Source: Burkholderiales bacterium (lineage in GTDB: Bacteria; Pseudomonadota; Gammaproteobacteria; Burkholderiales; WYBJ01). From it: DNA of 64,000 bases. The stretch's first letter is position 1. Each line of letters begins with the position of its first letter. Under the pieces are notes generated by a model that saw nothing but the letters and a program-made list of their open reading frames with translations, was not told where the DNA came from and did no database searches. Made by a program: the position numbers and the translations under genes. Shown here one piece after another: positions 50,773 to 59,504 of this stretch. The stretch is from positions 62,001 to 126,000 of the forward strand of contig JADLAC010000005.1 in assembly GCA_020848435.1 (NCBI GenBank), written 5' to 3'.

Positions 50773-52758
50773 ATGGTAACGGGGCAACGGGTATTCGGCG
50801 TATTCGGAATGCACCGCGCCGCCACCCTAGCGGCCGCCGAGGACCCGCGCCGGGATACGCGAGTGCGGCTGCTCGTGTTCGTGCTGACCTTCGCGCTCGT
50901 TGCGGGCGCCGGCCTCGCCTATGATTTCTCGCGCACCGCGGTGTATCGCGCGACCGCCCGGGTCTCGGTCGATCCTCCCGGAGCCGCCGATCAAGTCGCC
51001 AGATCACAGTTCGCGATCGCCGAGGCCCAGTCGCTGCGCAGGTCGGATCTCGCGCAGAGCGTGGTGCGTCGTCTCGCCGCCGGCGAGACGAACGACGCCG
51101 CCGCAAGCGCCCTCGAGCGGCAGTTTTTCGCCGAGGCGTTGCCGCAGACGAACGTCATCGAGTTGCGCGCCGAAGGTCCGGACAAGGTCCGGCTGACCGA
51201 GGCACTGAGCGCCTGGATCGATGCCTATAGCGCAAGCCGCAAGCTGAGCGATCAGGACGGCAATACCGAGGCGCTGGCCGAGGCAAGGCACGCGGCCCGC
51301 GTCGCGCAGCGCTCGGTGGAGCAGAAGAAGAGCGAGATGGAGGCATTCCGCCAGCGCCATCACATCACTTCGATCGAGCGTGACGAGAACCCGGGGACTG
51401 CGCGGCTCAAGGGCTTGCATGCAGCGTTGAACGATGCGTCGACGCGGGAGGTCAATGCCGAGGCCCGGCTGAAGGCGGTGAACGACGGGATGAGCCAGGG
51501 TCGGGGCATCGTCCGCTCGGGCGATCGCAACGCGATCTCCAGCCTGGAGATGCGCGCGGTCGACCTGAGGGAGAAGCTCAAGGAACTGGAGCATGACTAC
51601 ACCGCGCAGTACCTGGCCATGGATCCCAAGTTCAAGGCGTTGAAGGCCAATCTGGCGCGGGTCGAACAACAGATCGACCAGGAGCGGGAACGCAGCCAGA
51701 AGGCGGCGCTGATCGAGGCGCAGGAGGAGTATGCGAGCGCACAGCGCGCGGCGCAGCGCATTCGCGAGCAGGCCGGCGCTTTGAAGCAGGAGAGCCAGGC
51801 CTTCTCGGTGCGCTTCATGGAGTTGAAGCGCATGGCGGCGGACCTCGATCAACTGCAGGAGGCGAGGCGGCAGGCCGGGGAACGGCTCGCCAAGCTGGAG
51901 TCCGCGCACAAGCCGTCAGCGGTGAAGATCGCGGTGCTCTCGGCGCCGGCGGCGATCCCGGATCCGATCGCTCCGAACTACTTGCGCGATGCGCTGATTG
52001 CCGTGGCGAGCGCGCTCGGGCTGGCAATCAGCGCAGTATGGATCTTCGACTATCTGCGGCGGCATCCCGGCGCGGACACCCAGACGACAATGCCGCCGAT
52101 CATTCAGATCGCGTATCCGGGCTTGCCGCAGCCGGTTGGCGCATCGCCGATGGCGCTCGCCAACGCCGCCGCGGGCCTGCTCCCGGCGTTGCCAGCGACA
52201 GCCGGCGCTTCGTCCGAGTTGTCGGCCGAAGAGATTTCCGCGCTTTGGGGCGCCGCGAATGCCGACGGTCGCTTCATCATCGTAGCGCTGTTGGCGGGTA
52301 TCGCGCCCGACGAGCTCAGCCGGCTGCAATGGAAGCACGTGCACCTCGACGATCGTTTCATCGACGTTCCCGGCGGGTCGGCGCGTCGCCTGCCATTGCT
52401 CGACCCGATCCAGCAGGCGCTGGTGGACCGATTGCCTGGCGCCGAGGCGGATCCCGACGCGCCGGTGTTGACCGACGCCACGGGCAATCCTCTGGAGGAG
52501 GCCGACATCGACGGCCAGCTCGCGTGCATGGCGCATGACTCGGGCCTGCGTCATCCCGAAGAGGTGACGGGCAGATCGCTACACTTCACCTACGCGGCTT
52601 TTCTCGCGCGGCAAGGAATGAAGATGTCGGATCTTGCCGCCATGGTCGGACGATTCAAAGGGGCATCGGGTGCGGAGCTGATGCGCCTTTCCCCGCCCGG
52701 GCGCGCGAGGTCGCCGCAGCAAGTCGATTTCATCTATCCGAGCCTGCGCCCGGCGTGA
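50773..52758 (+). CDS. Wzz-like chain-length protein fused to a degenerate tyrosine-recombinase-like domain
   Basis: 661 residues. TM1 is about residues 31-50 and TM2 about 406-425, preceded by the Pro-rich DPIAPN (397-402), the usual Wzz topology. A long coiled-coil periplasmic segment lies between. The cytoplasmic tail (about 483-650) looks like a phage-integrase fold: LSAEEISALW, LLAGIAPDELSRLQWKHV, then LHFTYAAFLARQGMKMSD. Catalytic positions are lost: Arg-I aligns with Ala511, the HxxR pair with Arg601 and His604, and no Tyr follows. A recombinase role is therefore unlikely. In Wzc-type proteins this place is taken by a tyrosine kinase. It follows the transglycosylase by 29 bases and converges on the protease gene. 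Confidence 0.75.
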   Translation: MVTGQRVFGVFGMHRAATLAAAEDPRRDTRVRLLVFVLTFALVAGAGLAYDFSRTAVYRATARVSVDPPGAADQVARSQFAIAEAQSLRRSDLAQSVVRRLAAGETNDAAASALERQFFAEALPQTNVIELRAEGPDKVRLTEALSAWIDAYSASRKLSDQDGNTEALAEARHAARVAQRSVEQKKSEMEAFRQRHHITSIERDENPGTARLKGLHAALNDASTREVNAEARLKAVNDGMSQGRGIVRSGDRNAISSLEMRAVDLREKLKELEHDYTAQYLAMDPKFKALKANLARVEQQIDQERERSQKAALIEAQEEYASAQRAAQRIREQAGALKQESQAFSVRFMELKRMAADLDQLQEARRQAGERLAKLESAHKPSAVKIAVLSAPAAIPDPIAPNYLRDALIAVASALGLAISAVWIFDYLRRHPGADTQTTMPPIIQIAYPGLPQPVGASPMALANAAAGLLPALPATAGASSELSAEEISALWGAANADGRFIIVALLAGIAPDELSRLQWKHVHLDDRFIDVPGGSARRLPLLDPIQQALVDRLPGAEADPDAPVLTDATGNPLEEADIDGQLACMAHDSGLRHPEEVTGRSLHFTYAAFLARQGMKMSDLAAMVGRFKGASGAELMRLSPPGRARSPQQVDFIYPSLRPA

Positions 52759-52761
52759 TGC

Positions 52762-53649
52762 TCAGCGCGCGATCGGAATCTTGGCCTGCTCGATCAGGTT
52801 GACGATGTGCGTCGATGGTATGGCGTAAGTGATGCCGCTGGGCCGGCTGATCGCCTGTTCGCGCGTGCCCTGGATGAACACGCTGTTGATGATGCCGTAA
52901 ACCCGGCCGGTGGCGGCATCGTAGAGCGGGCTGCCGCTGTTGCCAGGGTAGGCGGTGGCATCCAACTGGAAGATGACATAGGCCGAGTTGCGCAACTGGG
53001 TGATCATCCGGGGATTGAGCTGTTTTGCGCTAATGCCGGCCCGGGCGATCGGGACGATGGCCGCCAGCGTGGCGCGGTGCGTTGCAGGATAAAGGCCGAG
53101 GGCCATGCCGACTGGGAAGCCGGTGAATGCGAGCGCCTGTCCCTCGCGCACGGACCCGGAATCGGCGATTTCCAGCGCCGACAGCGGCGCACCGTCGACG
53201 CGCAACAGCGCGAGGTCGCGGCCGCGGTCGAGCGCCACGACCTGGGCCTCCCGCGCTTCGGGCTCGTCGGCGCCGCCGATCAGCACGACCAGGGCTTCCT
53301 TGCGCTGGGGATCGAGGTCTTTGGGCAATACATGGGCATTGGTCACGACGTGGTGGCCGTCGCCGACTGCAAACCCGGTGCCGTTGAAAATCGTGGCAGG
53401 GCTACGGGTTTTCTGGAAACTGCCGATACCTACGATCGATGGCTTGATTCTTGCGGCCGTATCGGGGAGCGCATCGGCCGCGAAGGCCGCGGGCATCGCG
53501 GTCAAAGCCGTCAGCGCGAGCGCGAGCGCGCTCCCTCGAGTCCTCGTCGCCGGAAACCGGGCGGCGCGCGCATCGGCGGCGCCGGGTGTGTTCGGCGCAT
53601 CGGCGCGGGAGCTGCCGCTCGGGCGCAACGCTGTTGCGGTTTTGCACAT
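52762..53649 (-). CDS. Trypsin-like serine protease, secreted/periplasmic
   Basis: 295 residues. The catalytic triad is visible: His106 in VVTNAHVL, Asp145 in GRDLALLR and Ser238 in YPGNSGSPLY. A hydrophobic signal segment (LALALTALTAMPAAFAADA) lies at about 40-60, after an unusually long hydrophilic N-terminus, so the start may be internal. No PDZ domain is present, unlike DegP. It may cleave envelope proteins and could process a partner of the neighbouring polymer-export proteins. It is divergent from the WbpO-like gene (78-base gap, with a weak promoter-like TTGCAC region) and converges on the Wzz-like gene with a three-base gap. Confidence 0.82.
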   Translation of the reverse strand: MCKTATALRPSGSSRADAPNTPGAADARAARFPATRTRGSALALALTALTAMPAAFAADALPDTAARIKPSIVGIGSFQKTRSPATIFNGTGFAVGDGHHVVTNAHVLPKDLDPQRKEALVVLIGGADEPEAREAQVVALDRGRDLALLRVDGAPLSALEIADSGSVREGQALAFTGFPVGMALGLYPATHRATLAAIVPIARAGISAKQLNPRMITQLRNSAYVIFQLDATAYPGNSGSPLYDAATGRVYGIINSVFIQGTREQAISRPSGITYAIPSTHIVNLIEQAKIPIAR

Positions 53650-53727
53650 TGTTCGTGATCATTCTAGCAGTCGCGCTCCCGCTCGGCGTATCGACCGCGG
53701 GTACGCTGCGGAAACCGAGGAGTTGAG

Positions 53728-55008
53728 ATGAGTGTTGTTGCAGTGGTCGGGCTCGGTTATGTCGGCCTTCCGTTGGCCGTCGAATTCGGCAGGCGCGGGA
53801 AGACCATCGGATTCGATCTTTCGGCCCGCAAGATCGAAAGCTACCGCCGATGCGTCGATCCGACCGGTGAGGTATCGACAGACGACTTCCGCGCCGCGTC
53901 CCAGCTCTTTCCCACCAGTGATCCGGCGGCCTTGAGGGAGGCCGACTTCATCGTCGTCGCCGTCCCGACACCCGTGGACGAAGCGCATCAGCCGGACTTT
54001 TCGCCGCTCGTCGGCGCGAGCGAAACCGTCGGTAAGCACATGAAGCGTGGCGCGATCGTGGTCTACGAGTCGACCGTCTATCCGGGTGCGACCGAAGAGG
54101 TATGTATTCCCGTGTTGGAGAAACATTCGGGGCTGAAGTGGAAGCAGGGGTTCCACGTGGGCTATTCGCCCGAGCGCATCAACCCCGGCGACAAGGAGCA
54201 CACGCTCACCAAGATCGTCAAGGTCGTCTCGGGCGACGATGCCGACACCCTGGACAAGGTCGCATCGCTCTATGGAGCGATCATCAAGGCGGGCGTCCAC
54301 CGCGCCTCCAGCATCAAAGTGGCGGAAGCCGCGAAGGTCATCGAGAACACGCAGCGTGACCTCAACATCGCGCTGATGAACGAGCTCGCCATCATCTTCG
54401 ATCGGATCGGCATCGACACCCTCGAAGTCCTGGAAGCCGCCGGAAGCAAGTGGAACTTCTTGCCGTTTCGGCCGGGTCTCGTCGGCGGGCATTGCATCGG
54501 GGTCGATCCCTACTACCTCACGCACAAGGCTGACAAGCTCGGATACCACCCGCAAGTCATCCTCGCCGGACGCCGGATCAACGACGGTATGGGCAAGTTC
54601 ATCGCCGAACAGGCGGTGAAGCACATGATTCGCAGCGGCTCGCCGGTGAAGGGCGCGCACGTCAACGTGCTCGGGCTCACTTTCAAGGAAGACTGCCCGG
54701 ACCTGCGCAATTCGCGCGTTATCGATGTCATTCGCGAGCTCCAATCCTACGGCACCGAGGTTCACGTGCATGACCCGGTCGCGGACGGCGCGGAAGCGCA
54801 TCACGAGTACGGCGTCGAGCTGGAGAACTGGGAAGCCCTTCCCAGAGCCGATGCGCTCGTGGTCGCGGTAGCGCACAAGCAGTATCTGCGCATGCCGCAA
54901 GAAAAGTATCTGGAGAAGGTGGTGCCGAGGGGGGCTGTGATCGACGTCAAGAGCAAGCTCGACGCACAGGCGTTGTCCGCGCTGGGCCTGAACGTGTGGC
55001 GCCTATGA
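53728..55008 (+). CDS. UDP-N-acetylhexosamine 6-dehydrogenase (WbpO/TviB-like)
   Basis: 426 residues, ATG 53728 with GAGGAG about five bases upstream. The NAD motif is [15 protein letters not shown], the catalytic Cys256 is in [16 protein letters not shown], and [10 protein letters not shown] and [14 protein letters not shown] are also typical. Family members convert UDP-GalNAc or UDP-GlcNAc to the corresponding uronic acid, with Vi-antigen TviB and WbpO as models. The adjacent epimerase is the WbpP/TviC type, so UDP-GalNAcA is the most probable product. This is a second uronic acid route, independent of AlgD. The stop overlaps the next start. Confidence 0.87.
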   Translation: MSVVAVVGLGYVGLPLAVEFGRRGKTIGFDLSARKIESYRRCVDPTGEVSTDDFRAASQLFPTSDPAALREADFIVVAVPTPVDEAHQPDFSPLVGASETVGKHMKRGAIVVYESTVYPGATEEVCIPVLEKHSGLKWKQGFHVGYSPERINPGDKEHTLTKIVKVVSGDDADTLDKVASLYGAIIKAGVHRASSIKVAEAAKVIENTQRDLNIALMNELAIIFDRIGIDTLEVLEAAGSKWNFLPFRPGLVGGHCIGVDPYYLTHKADKLGYHPQVILAGRRINDGMGKFIAEQAVKHMIRSGSPVKGAHVNVLGLTFKEDCPDLRNSRVIDVIRELQSYGTEVHVHDPVADGAEAHHEYGVELENWEALPRADALVVAVAHKQYLRMPQEKYLEKVVPRGAVIDVKSKLDAQALSALGLNVWRL

Positions 55009-56075
55009 GTGCGCACCAAGCTTCGAGCGCCTACGAGCGCCTGCGCTCGCACCTGGTCGAGCACCGCTACCGGTGGTGCGTCAGCGGTGTGGCTGGATTC
55101 ATCGGCTCGAACCTTCTCGAAACCTTGTTGCGGCTCGACCAGGAGGTGGTCGGCATCGACAACTTCGCGACCGGCTTTCGGGTCAACCTCGACCAGGTGC
55201 GCGCCGCGCTGAGCGCGCAGGCGTGGCAGCGCTTTTCCTTCGTCGAGGGTGACATCCGTCAGCCCGCCGATTGCGTGCGCGCCTGCAACGGGGTCGACTT
55301 CGTCTTGCACCAGGCCGCAATCGGCTCGGTCCCGCGTTCGATCGCCGATCCGAGAACCACTCATGAAGCCAACGTGGACGGCTTCGTCAATATGCTGATT
55401 GCCGCGCGCGATGCCAAGGTGAAACGCTTCGTTTATGCCTCGTCGAGCTCCATCTACGGCGACCACCCGGGGCTGCCCAAGGTCGAAGAGCGCGTCGGGC
55501 AGCCGCTGTCCCCGTACGCCGCAACCAAGTGCATCAACGAGATGTACGCATCGGTGTTCGCGAGGAGCTATGGGATCCAAACCGTCGGATTGCGTTACTT
55601 CAACGTTTTCGGTCCACGGCAGGACCCGCATGGCGCCTATGCAGCGGTCATTCCGCGTTGGATCGCGGCGTTGATCGAAGGCAAGCCGGTAGAGATTTTC
55701 GGCGACGGCGAGACCAGCAGGGACTTCTGCTACGTGGACAACGCGGTGCAGATCAATCTGCTTGCGGCTACGAGCTCGAACCCGGCGGCCATGAACGAGG
55801 CGTACAACGTCGCCGTCGGCGATCGGACCTCCCTGCTCGAGCTGTTCGAGCTGCTGCGTTCTCTGCTGGGCGAACGCTATCCGCATGTTGCTCGGCAAGC
55901 ACCGCTCTACCGCGATTTCAGGGCGGGCGACGTGCGCCATTCCCAGGCCGATATCGCGAAAGCACAGCGCCTCCTTGGCTACGCGCCGACGCATCGGATC
56001 CGGCAAGGCATGGAGAACGCGCTTACCTGGTACGTCGCCGATCTCGGCAGGGAGGCCGTCGCGGCCCACGCGTGA
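55005..56075 (+). CDS. UDP-N-acetylglucosamine 4-epimerase (WbpP/TviC-like)
   Basis: 356 residues from ATG 55005, overlapping the preceding TGA. The NAD motif is [16 protein letters not shown], then [33 protein letters not shown] and [14 protein letters not shown] (catalytic Tyr-x3-Lys). The [21 protein letters not shown] segment matches the Pseudomonas WbpP sequence over most of its length as I remember it. It interconverts UDP-GlcNAc and UDP-GalNAc (and their uronic acids). Together with the dehydrogenase it forms a two-gene UDP-GalNAcA module. Confidence 0.87.
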   Translation: MSAHQASSAYERLRSHLVEHRYRWCVSGVAGFIGSNLLETLLRLDQEVVGIDNFATGFRVNLDQVRAALSAQAWQRFSFVEGDIRQPADCVRACNGVDFVLHQAAIGSVPRSIADPRTTHEANVDGFVNMLIAARDAKVKRFVYASSSSIYGDHPGLPKVEERVGQPLSPYAATKCINEMYASVFARSYGIQTVGLRYFNVFGPRQDPHGAYAAVIPRWIAALIEGKPVEIFGDGETSRDFCYVDNAVQINLLAATSSNPAAMNEAYNVAVGDRTSLLELFELLRSLLGERYPHVARQAPLYRDFRAGDVRHSQADIAKAQRLLGYAPTHRIRQGMENALTWYVADLGREAVAAHA

Positions 56076-56107
56076 CCTGGCGGGGTGCTTGAGCGATACT
56101 TCCGCGG

Positions 56108-57268
56108 GTGGATATCGCGTTCAACAAACCTCGATCCGCCACCCGCGAATTGCAATATGTGGCCGCGGCGCTGGCGTCGCGCCGACTCGCGGGCGGCGGC
56201 CCTTTCACTGCGCGCTGCAATAGCCTGATCGAAGCGCTCACCGGCTGCGCGAAGGTCGTCTTGACGCACTCGTGCACCGCCGCGCTGGAGATGGCCGCGA
56301 TCTTGATCGAGGTCGGTCCCGGCGACGAAGTCATCATGCCTTCGTTCACTTTCGTTTCGACGGCAAATGCCTTCGTGCTGCGGGGGGCGACGCCGGTATT
56401 CGTGGACGTTGCCAGTGATACGTTGAACCTCGACGAACGCCTGCTCGAAGGGGCGATCACGCAACGCACCAAGGCGATCGTACCGGTGCACTACGCGGGC
56501 GTGGGCTGCGGCATGGCACGGGTGCAGGCGCTCGCCCGAGAATACCGGTTGGCAGTCGTCGAGGATGCGGCCCAGGGACTGTGCGCGTTCTACCGGGAAC
56601 AGGCGCTCGGAACAATGGGTGCGCTGGGGACGTTGAGCTTTCACGAGACCAAGAACGTGCTCTCGGGCGAAGGCGGCGCGCTGCTCGTCAATGACGCGGC
56701 GCTGAGGGAACGCGCTGACATCATCCGGGAAAAAGGAACGGACCGCAGCCGCTTCTTACGAGGTGAGCTGGACAAGTACACCTGGATCGATATCGGCTCG
56801 TCGTATCTGCCGAGCGAGCTCGTAGCCGCCGTGCTGTGTGCACAGCTCGAGGAGGCGCAGGAAGCAACCGCGAGTCGGCTAGCGCTGTGGCAGCGCTATC
56901 ACGCTGCCCTGCTTTGCCTCGAACAGGAAGGACGCATCCGGCGGCCTGCCGTCCCGCAAGACTGCCGCCATAACGCCCACATCTATTACATGTTGCTGCC
57001 CGATGCGACGGCGCGCTGCGCACTCGCCGATCGATTGAAGCGGGCCGGGATCGGCACGGCCTCGCATTACGTTCCGCTGCACTCGTCTCCCGCCGGACGG
57101 CGCTTCGGGCGCATCGCGGGCGCTCGCCTGCCGGTGACCGAGGCGGTAGCCGAGCAGCTAATTCGATTGCCGCTTTGGCCAGGTCTGGAGTCGGAGATGG
57201 CGCGAATCTGCGGTGCTGTGATCGACGCGGTACGCGCGACGGTGCAAGCGCGCAGCTTTGTCAACTGA
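56108..57268 (+). CDS. wecE: WecE/RffA-like sugar-nucleotide transaminase
   Basis: 386 residues from GTG 56108. It matches E. coli WecE over the length as I recall it: IAFNKPRSATRELQYV, GGGPFTARCN, TPSCTAALEMAA-like (here THSCTAALEMAA), PSFTFVSTANAFVLRG, VHYAGVGC, SFHETKNVLSGEGGALL (PLP Lys in TK), IREKGTDRSRFLRG and YLPSELVAAVL. WecE aminates dTDP-4-keto-6-deoxyglucose to dTDP-Fuc4N, but RmlA/RmlB genes are not in the window. It may alternatively act on a UDP-4-keto sugar. It follows the epimerase by 32 bases and overlaps the next minus-strand gene by eight bases. Confidence 0.85.
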   Translation: MDIAFNKPRSATRELQYVAAALASRRLAGGGPFTARCNSLIEALTGCAKVVLTHSCTAALEMAAILIEVGPGDEVIMPSFTFVSTANAFVLRGATPVFVDVASDTLNLDERLLEGAITQRTKAIVPVHYAGVGCGMARVQALAREYRLAVVEDAAQGLCAFYREQALGTMGALGTLSFHETKNVLSGEGGALLVNDAALRERADIIREKGTDRSRFLRGELDKYTWIDIGSSYLPSELVAAVLCAQLEEAQEATASRLALWQRYHAALLCLEQEGRIRRPAVPQDCRHNAHIYYMLLPDATARCALADRLKRAGIGTASHYVPLHSSPAGRRFGRIAGARLPVTEAVAEQLIRLPLWPGLESEMARICGAVIDAVRATVQARSFVN

Positions 57269-57569
57269 ATCCTGGCCGGTCATCATGGCGGCGCCCCGAG
57301 GAGCGACGCCGCTCGGTTTGCGATTCAGGTGCTAATGCTGTCCGCCTGCGTTGAAATCGACGCCTTTCGAACGGCACGACGTTGGGCGAAACGGCGGCGT
57401 TGCGCACGCCCGTCATTGCTTCCAATTGCTCGATGATCTTGCGTTGATGCCCCGTGATGATCTCGACCGTCAGCCGCGCACAGCGCTCGACCTGGTTCGA
57501 CAGGGAGTAGATGCAGAACATGATCACGATCAGTGATCCGAGGACGAGCCAGATCAGCCATTCCCCCAT
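57261..57569 (-). CDS. Small membrane-anchored protein with Arg-rich C-terminal tail
   Basis: 102 residues from ATG 57569 (a longer frame from 57668 is unlikely), with GGAG about ten bases upstream. One hydrophobic helix lies at the N-terminus (MGEWLIWLVLGSLIVIMFCIYSL), followed by a helical region (NQVERCARLTVEIITGHQRKIIEQLEAM). The tail is very Arg-rich (FERRRFQRRRTAL, TERRRSSGRRHDD) and could bind nucleic acid or anionic lipid. I recognise no family. It converges on the wecE gene with an eight-base overlap. Confidence 0.55.
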   Translation of the reverse strand: MGEWLIWLVLGSLIVIMFCIYSLSNQVERCARLTVEIITGHQRKIIEQLEAMTGVRNAAVSPNVVPFERRRFQRRRTALAPESQTERRRSSGRRHDDRPGFS

Positions 57570-57646
57570 TGGACCCCGCTCCTTCGTTTTGCGCGGGGAT
57601 CGACATGCTCCGTCAGCGCTCGCGGCGCGGATCCGTGTCCCCGGTT

Positions 57647-57668
57647 GTGCTTGACGCCAAGCAAGCAC
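57647..57668. repeat. Inverted repeat GTGCTTG-N8-CAAGCAC
   Basis: A seven-base perfect stem with an eight-base spacer. It could be an operator or a hairpin. No T-run follows on either side. Confidence 0.5.
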
Positions 57669-57736
57669 TAAGCCAACATCGAACGCAATCGAGATTCAAG
57701 GAGTTGCGCGAGGGAACCGGCGCTTCACCGATGCCC

Positions 57737-57755
57737 TTGTCAAGAAAACTGACAA
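57737..57755. repeat. Inverted repeat TTGTCA-N7-TGACAA
   Basis: A six-base perfect stem with a seven-base spacer. The minus strand carries TTGACA at 57743-57738, matching the -35 consensus, but no -10 is found 17 bases away (CCGGTT). It may be a regulator binding site rather than a promoter. Confidence 0.45.
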
Positions 57756-57990
57756 CGCCGCTGCCCTCTACCGCGACAAAGAACACACTCGGATGCTCTG
57801 CCGTGGCGTCGGCCGCGCGCGCTCGTGGCGTGGTGCCTACGCCGCGGCACTGCCGGCATGCCGGGGGCTGCGGCGCATCGGGGCCTGTCCACGGCGATAA
57901 GACAAGGGCCTTGCGCGTACTGTTCTGCCGATGGCGATGGAGCCCGCGGCGTTAACATCCACTCCTCGAATCAGAAAAAGAGCTCAAGAC

Positions 57991-58443
57991 GTGATCGACC
58001 CCGACTGGTGGCACTGGATGGTGCTCGGCGTGCTCCTGGTGCTGCTGGAGCTCGCCATCCCGGCGTTCTTCGTCATCTGGTTCGGCCTGGGCGCCATGGT
58101 CGTCGGCCTCGTGCTGGCAGCCATGCCGGGGCTCAGTCTCGCCGCGCAGGTCATCCTCTGGATCGTCGCCTCGGTGGTTTTCGTCATAGCATGGATGAAG
58201 GTCTTCAAGGCGAGCGTCCATCGCACCCGCGTGGGGTTGTCGAAAGGGCAGTTCGCCGGCGAGGTCGGGATGGTGACCCGAGACATCGCGCCCTTCCAGA
58301 AAGGGCAGATCCGCTTCCAGAAGCCGATCCTCGGCGCCGATACGTGGGAGGCGATCGCTGACGAGAGCATCGCGCCGGGCGAGCGGGTACACGTGCTCGA
58401 GGTCGAGGGCAACATCCTGCGCGTGAGGCGAGCGCACAAGTAA
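57991..58443 (+). CDS. NfeD family membrane protein
   Basis: 150 residues from GTG 57991, with a weak AAGAG upstream; the preceding ATG at 57931 adds a non-hydrophobic stretch. It has two or three N-terminal helices (MVLGVLLVLLELAIPAFFVIWFGLG and VILWIVASVVFVIAWMKVF), then a C-terminal OB-like beta domain with GEVGMVTRDIAPFQKGQIRF and VHVLEVEGNILRVRR, the NfeD pattern. Short NfeD proteins pair with SPFH proteins in membrane microdomain or protease functions. The SPFH partner gene follows by 21 bases. Confidence 0.87.
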   Translation: MIDPDWWHWMVLGVLLVLLELAIPAFFVIWFGLGAMVVGLVLAAMPGLSLAAQVILWIVASVVFVIAWMKVFKASVHRTRVGLSKGQFAGEVGMVTRDIAPFQKGQIRFQKPILGADTWEAIADESIAPGERVHVLEVEGNILRVRRAHK

Positions 58444-58464
58444 CAACCAACGAGGGGAGGCCGT

Positions 58465-59325
58465 ATGTTCGGGATTTCCGGGTTTACCGTTTTCGTCATT
58501 GCGCTGCTCGTCTTCGTGGCGGTCACCGTCGCGAAGGGCGTGCGCATCGTCGCGCAAGGCGAAGAATGGGTGGTGGAGCGCTTGGGCAAGTATCACACCA
58601 CGCTCCAGCCGGGCCTGCACATCATCGTGCCGTACATCGACAAGGTGGCCTACCGGGTGGTCACGAAGGACATCATCCTGGACGTCGCCCAGCAGGAAGT
58701 GATCACCAAGGACAACGCCGTGATCCTGGTCAACGCGATCGCCTTCATCAAGGTCACCGATACGGTGCGCGCGGTCTATGGCGTGCAGGATTTCGCCGAG
58801 GCCATCCGCAACATGATCCAGACCACGTTGCGCTCGATTGTCGGCGAAATGGAGCTCGACGCCGCGCTCTCGTCCCGCGACAAGATCAAGGTGCGCCTGA
58901 AGGAGAGCATCGCGGACGAAGCGATCGACTGGGGTCTTACCGTCAAGTCGGTCGAAATCCAGGACATCAAGCCCTCGGAATCGATGCAGCGCGCGATGGA
59001 GATGCAAGCCGCCGCCGAGCGCGAGCGCAAGGCCATGGTCACCAAGGCCGAGGGCGAGAAACAATCGATGATCCTGGCGGCGGAAGGACGGCTGGAAAGC
59101 GCGAAGCGCGATGCGGTCGCTCAGGTGACGCTGGCCGAAGCCTCGGCGCGGGCGATTCAGAAAGTAGGGGAGGCTATGGGACAGGAGCAAGCGCCGCTGT
59201 ATTACCTGCTCGGCGAAAAATACATCCACGGCGTGACCCAGCTCGCCGCCTCCGACAACAGCAAGATCGTCTTGCTGCCCGCGGATCTACAGGAAACGAT
59301 GCGCGGCTTGCTCGGCCGCAAGTGA
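58465..59325 (+). CDS. SPFH/band-7 (stomatin-like) membrane protein, QmcA-like
   Basis: 286 residues with an N-terminal anchor (ISGFTVFVIALLVFVAVTVA). The SPFH/Band-7 domain runs from about residue 24: VAQGEEWVVERLGKY, QPGLHIIVPYIDKVAYRV, VITKDNAVILVNAI. The coiled C-terminal part has ERKAMVTKAEGEKQSMILAAEG. These proteins form oligomeric scaffolds in the inner membrane and are associated with membrane-bound protease or quality-control complexes. Its partner is the upstream NfeD protein. The pair is a common bacterial operon. Confidence 0.9.
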   Translation: MFGISGFTVFVIALLVFVAVTVAKGVRIVAQGEEWVVERLGKYHTTLQPGLHIIVPYIDKVAYRVVTKDIILDVAQQEVITKDNAVILVNAIAFIKVTDTVRAVYGVQDFAEAIRNMIQTTLRSIVGEMELDAALSSRDKIKVRLKESIADEAIDWGLTVKSVEIQDIKPSESMQRAMEMQAAAERERKAMVTKAEGEKQSMILAAEGRLESAKRDAVAQVTLAEASARAIQKVGEAMGQEQAPLYYLLGEKYIHGVTQLAASDNSKIVLLPADLQETMRGLLGRK

Positions 59326-59504
59326 CGATGGCGGCCTGAACGCCCGCGCGCTGGCCGAGGGCGCGGCGTGAATCATGGTGCTGGCGATCAAGGCGCTGGC
59401 TCAGAAGCTGGCCGCTGCTGGCGCTATCGACGCAGCGCCTATAGGAGCCGAAGCTGCCGGGCGCGGCGCACGTAACCGCCGCGGCGGCAGGAAGACTCAG
59501 TGGC
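59326..59504. other. Convergent intergenic region, no gene recognised
   Basis: A 179-base gap between the SPFH gene (plus) and smpB (minus). One potential stem, GGCGCT at 59420-59425 paired with AGCGCC at 59434-59439, lacks a T-run and competes with an overlapping alternative stem. No tmRNA or tRNA was recognised. Confidence 0.4.

Larger units (their letters stand above)
57570..57990. other. Intergenic region with two inverted repeats
   Basis: This 421-base non-coding stretch separates the small Arg-rich gene (minus) from the nfeD gene (plus). It contains two inverted repeats, listed separately. I see no clear promoter, no T-rich terminator and no tRNA. The nfeD promoter presumably lies in it. 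No conserved RNA structure was recognised by eye. Confidence 0.5.

Noticed and set aside
52219..52758. Phage integrase or mobile element insertion
   Set aside because: The integrase-like domain is in frame with the Wzz part, its catalytic residues are lost, and no attachment sites, repeats or transposase were seen.
57533..57955. 140-codon plus-strand frame in the gap before nfeD
   Set aside because: No recognisable motif, Arg/Ser-rich composition and no ribosome site. It is treated as intergenic.
59326..59504. Possible tmRNA (ssrA) next to smpB
   Set aside because: The gap is only 179 bases, and no tRNA-like ends or tag-coding sequence could be recognised.
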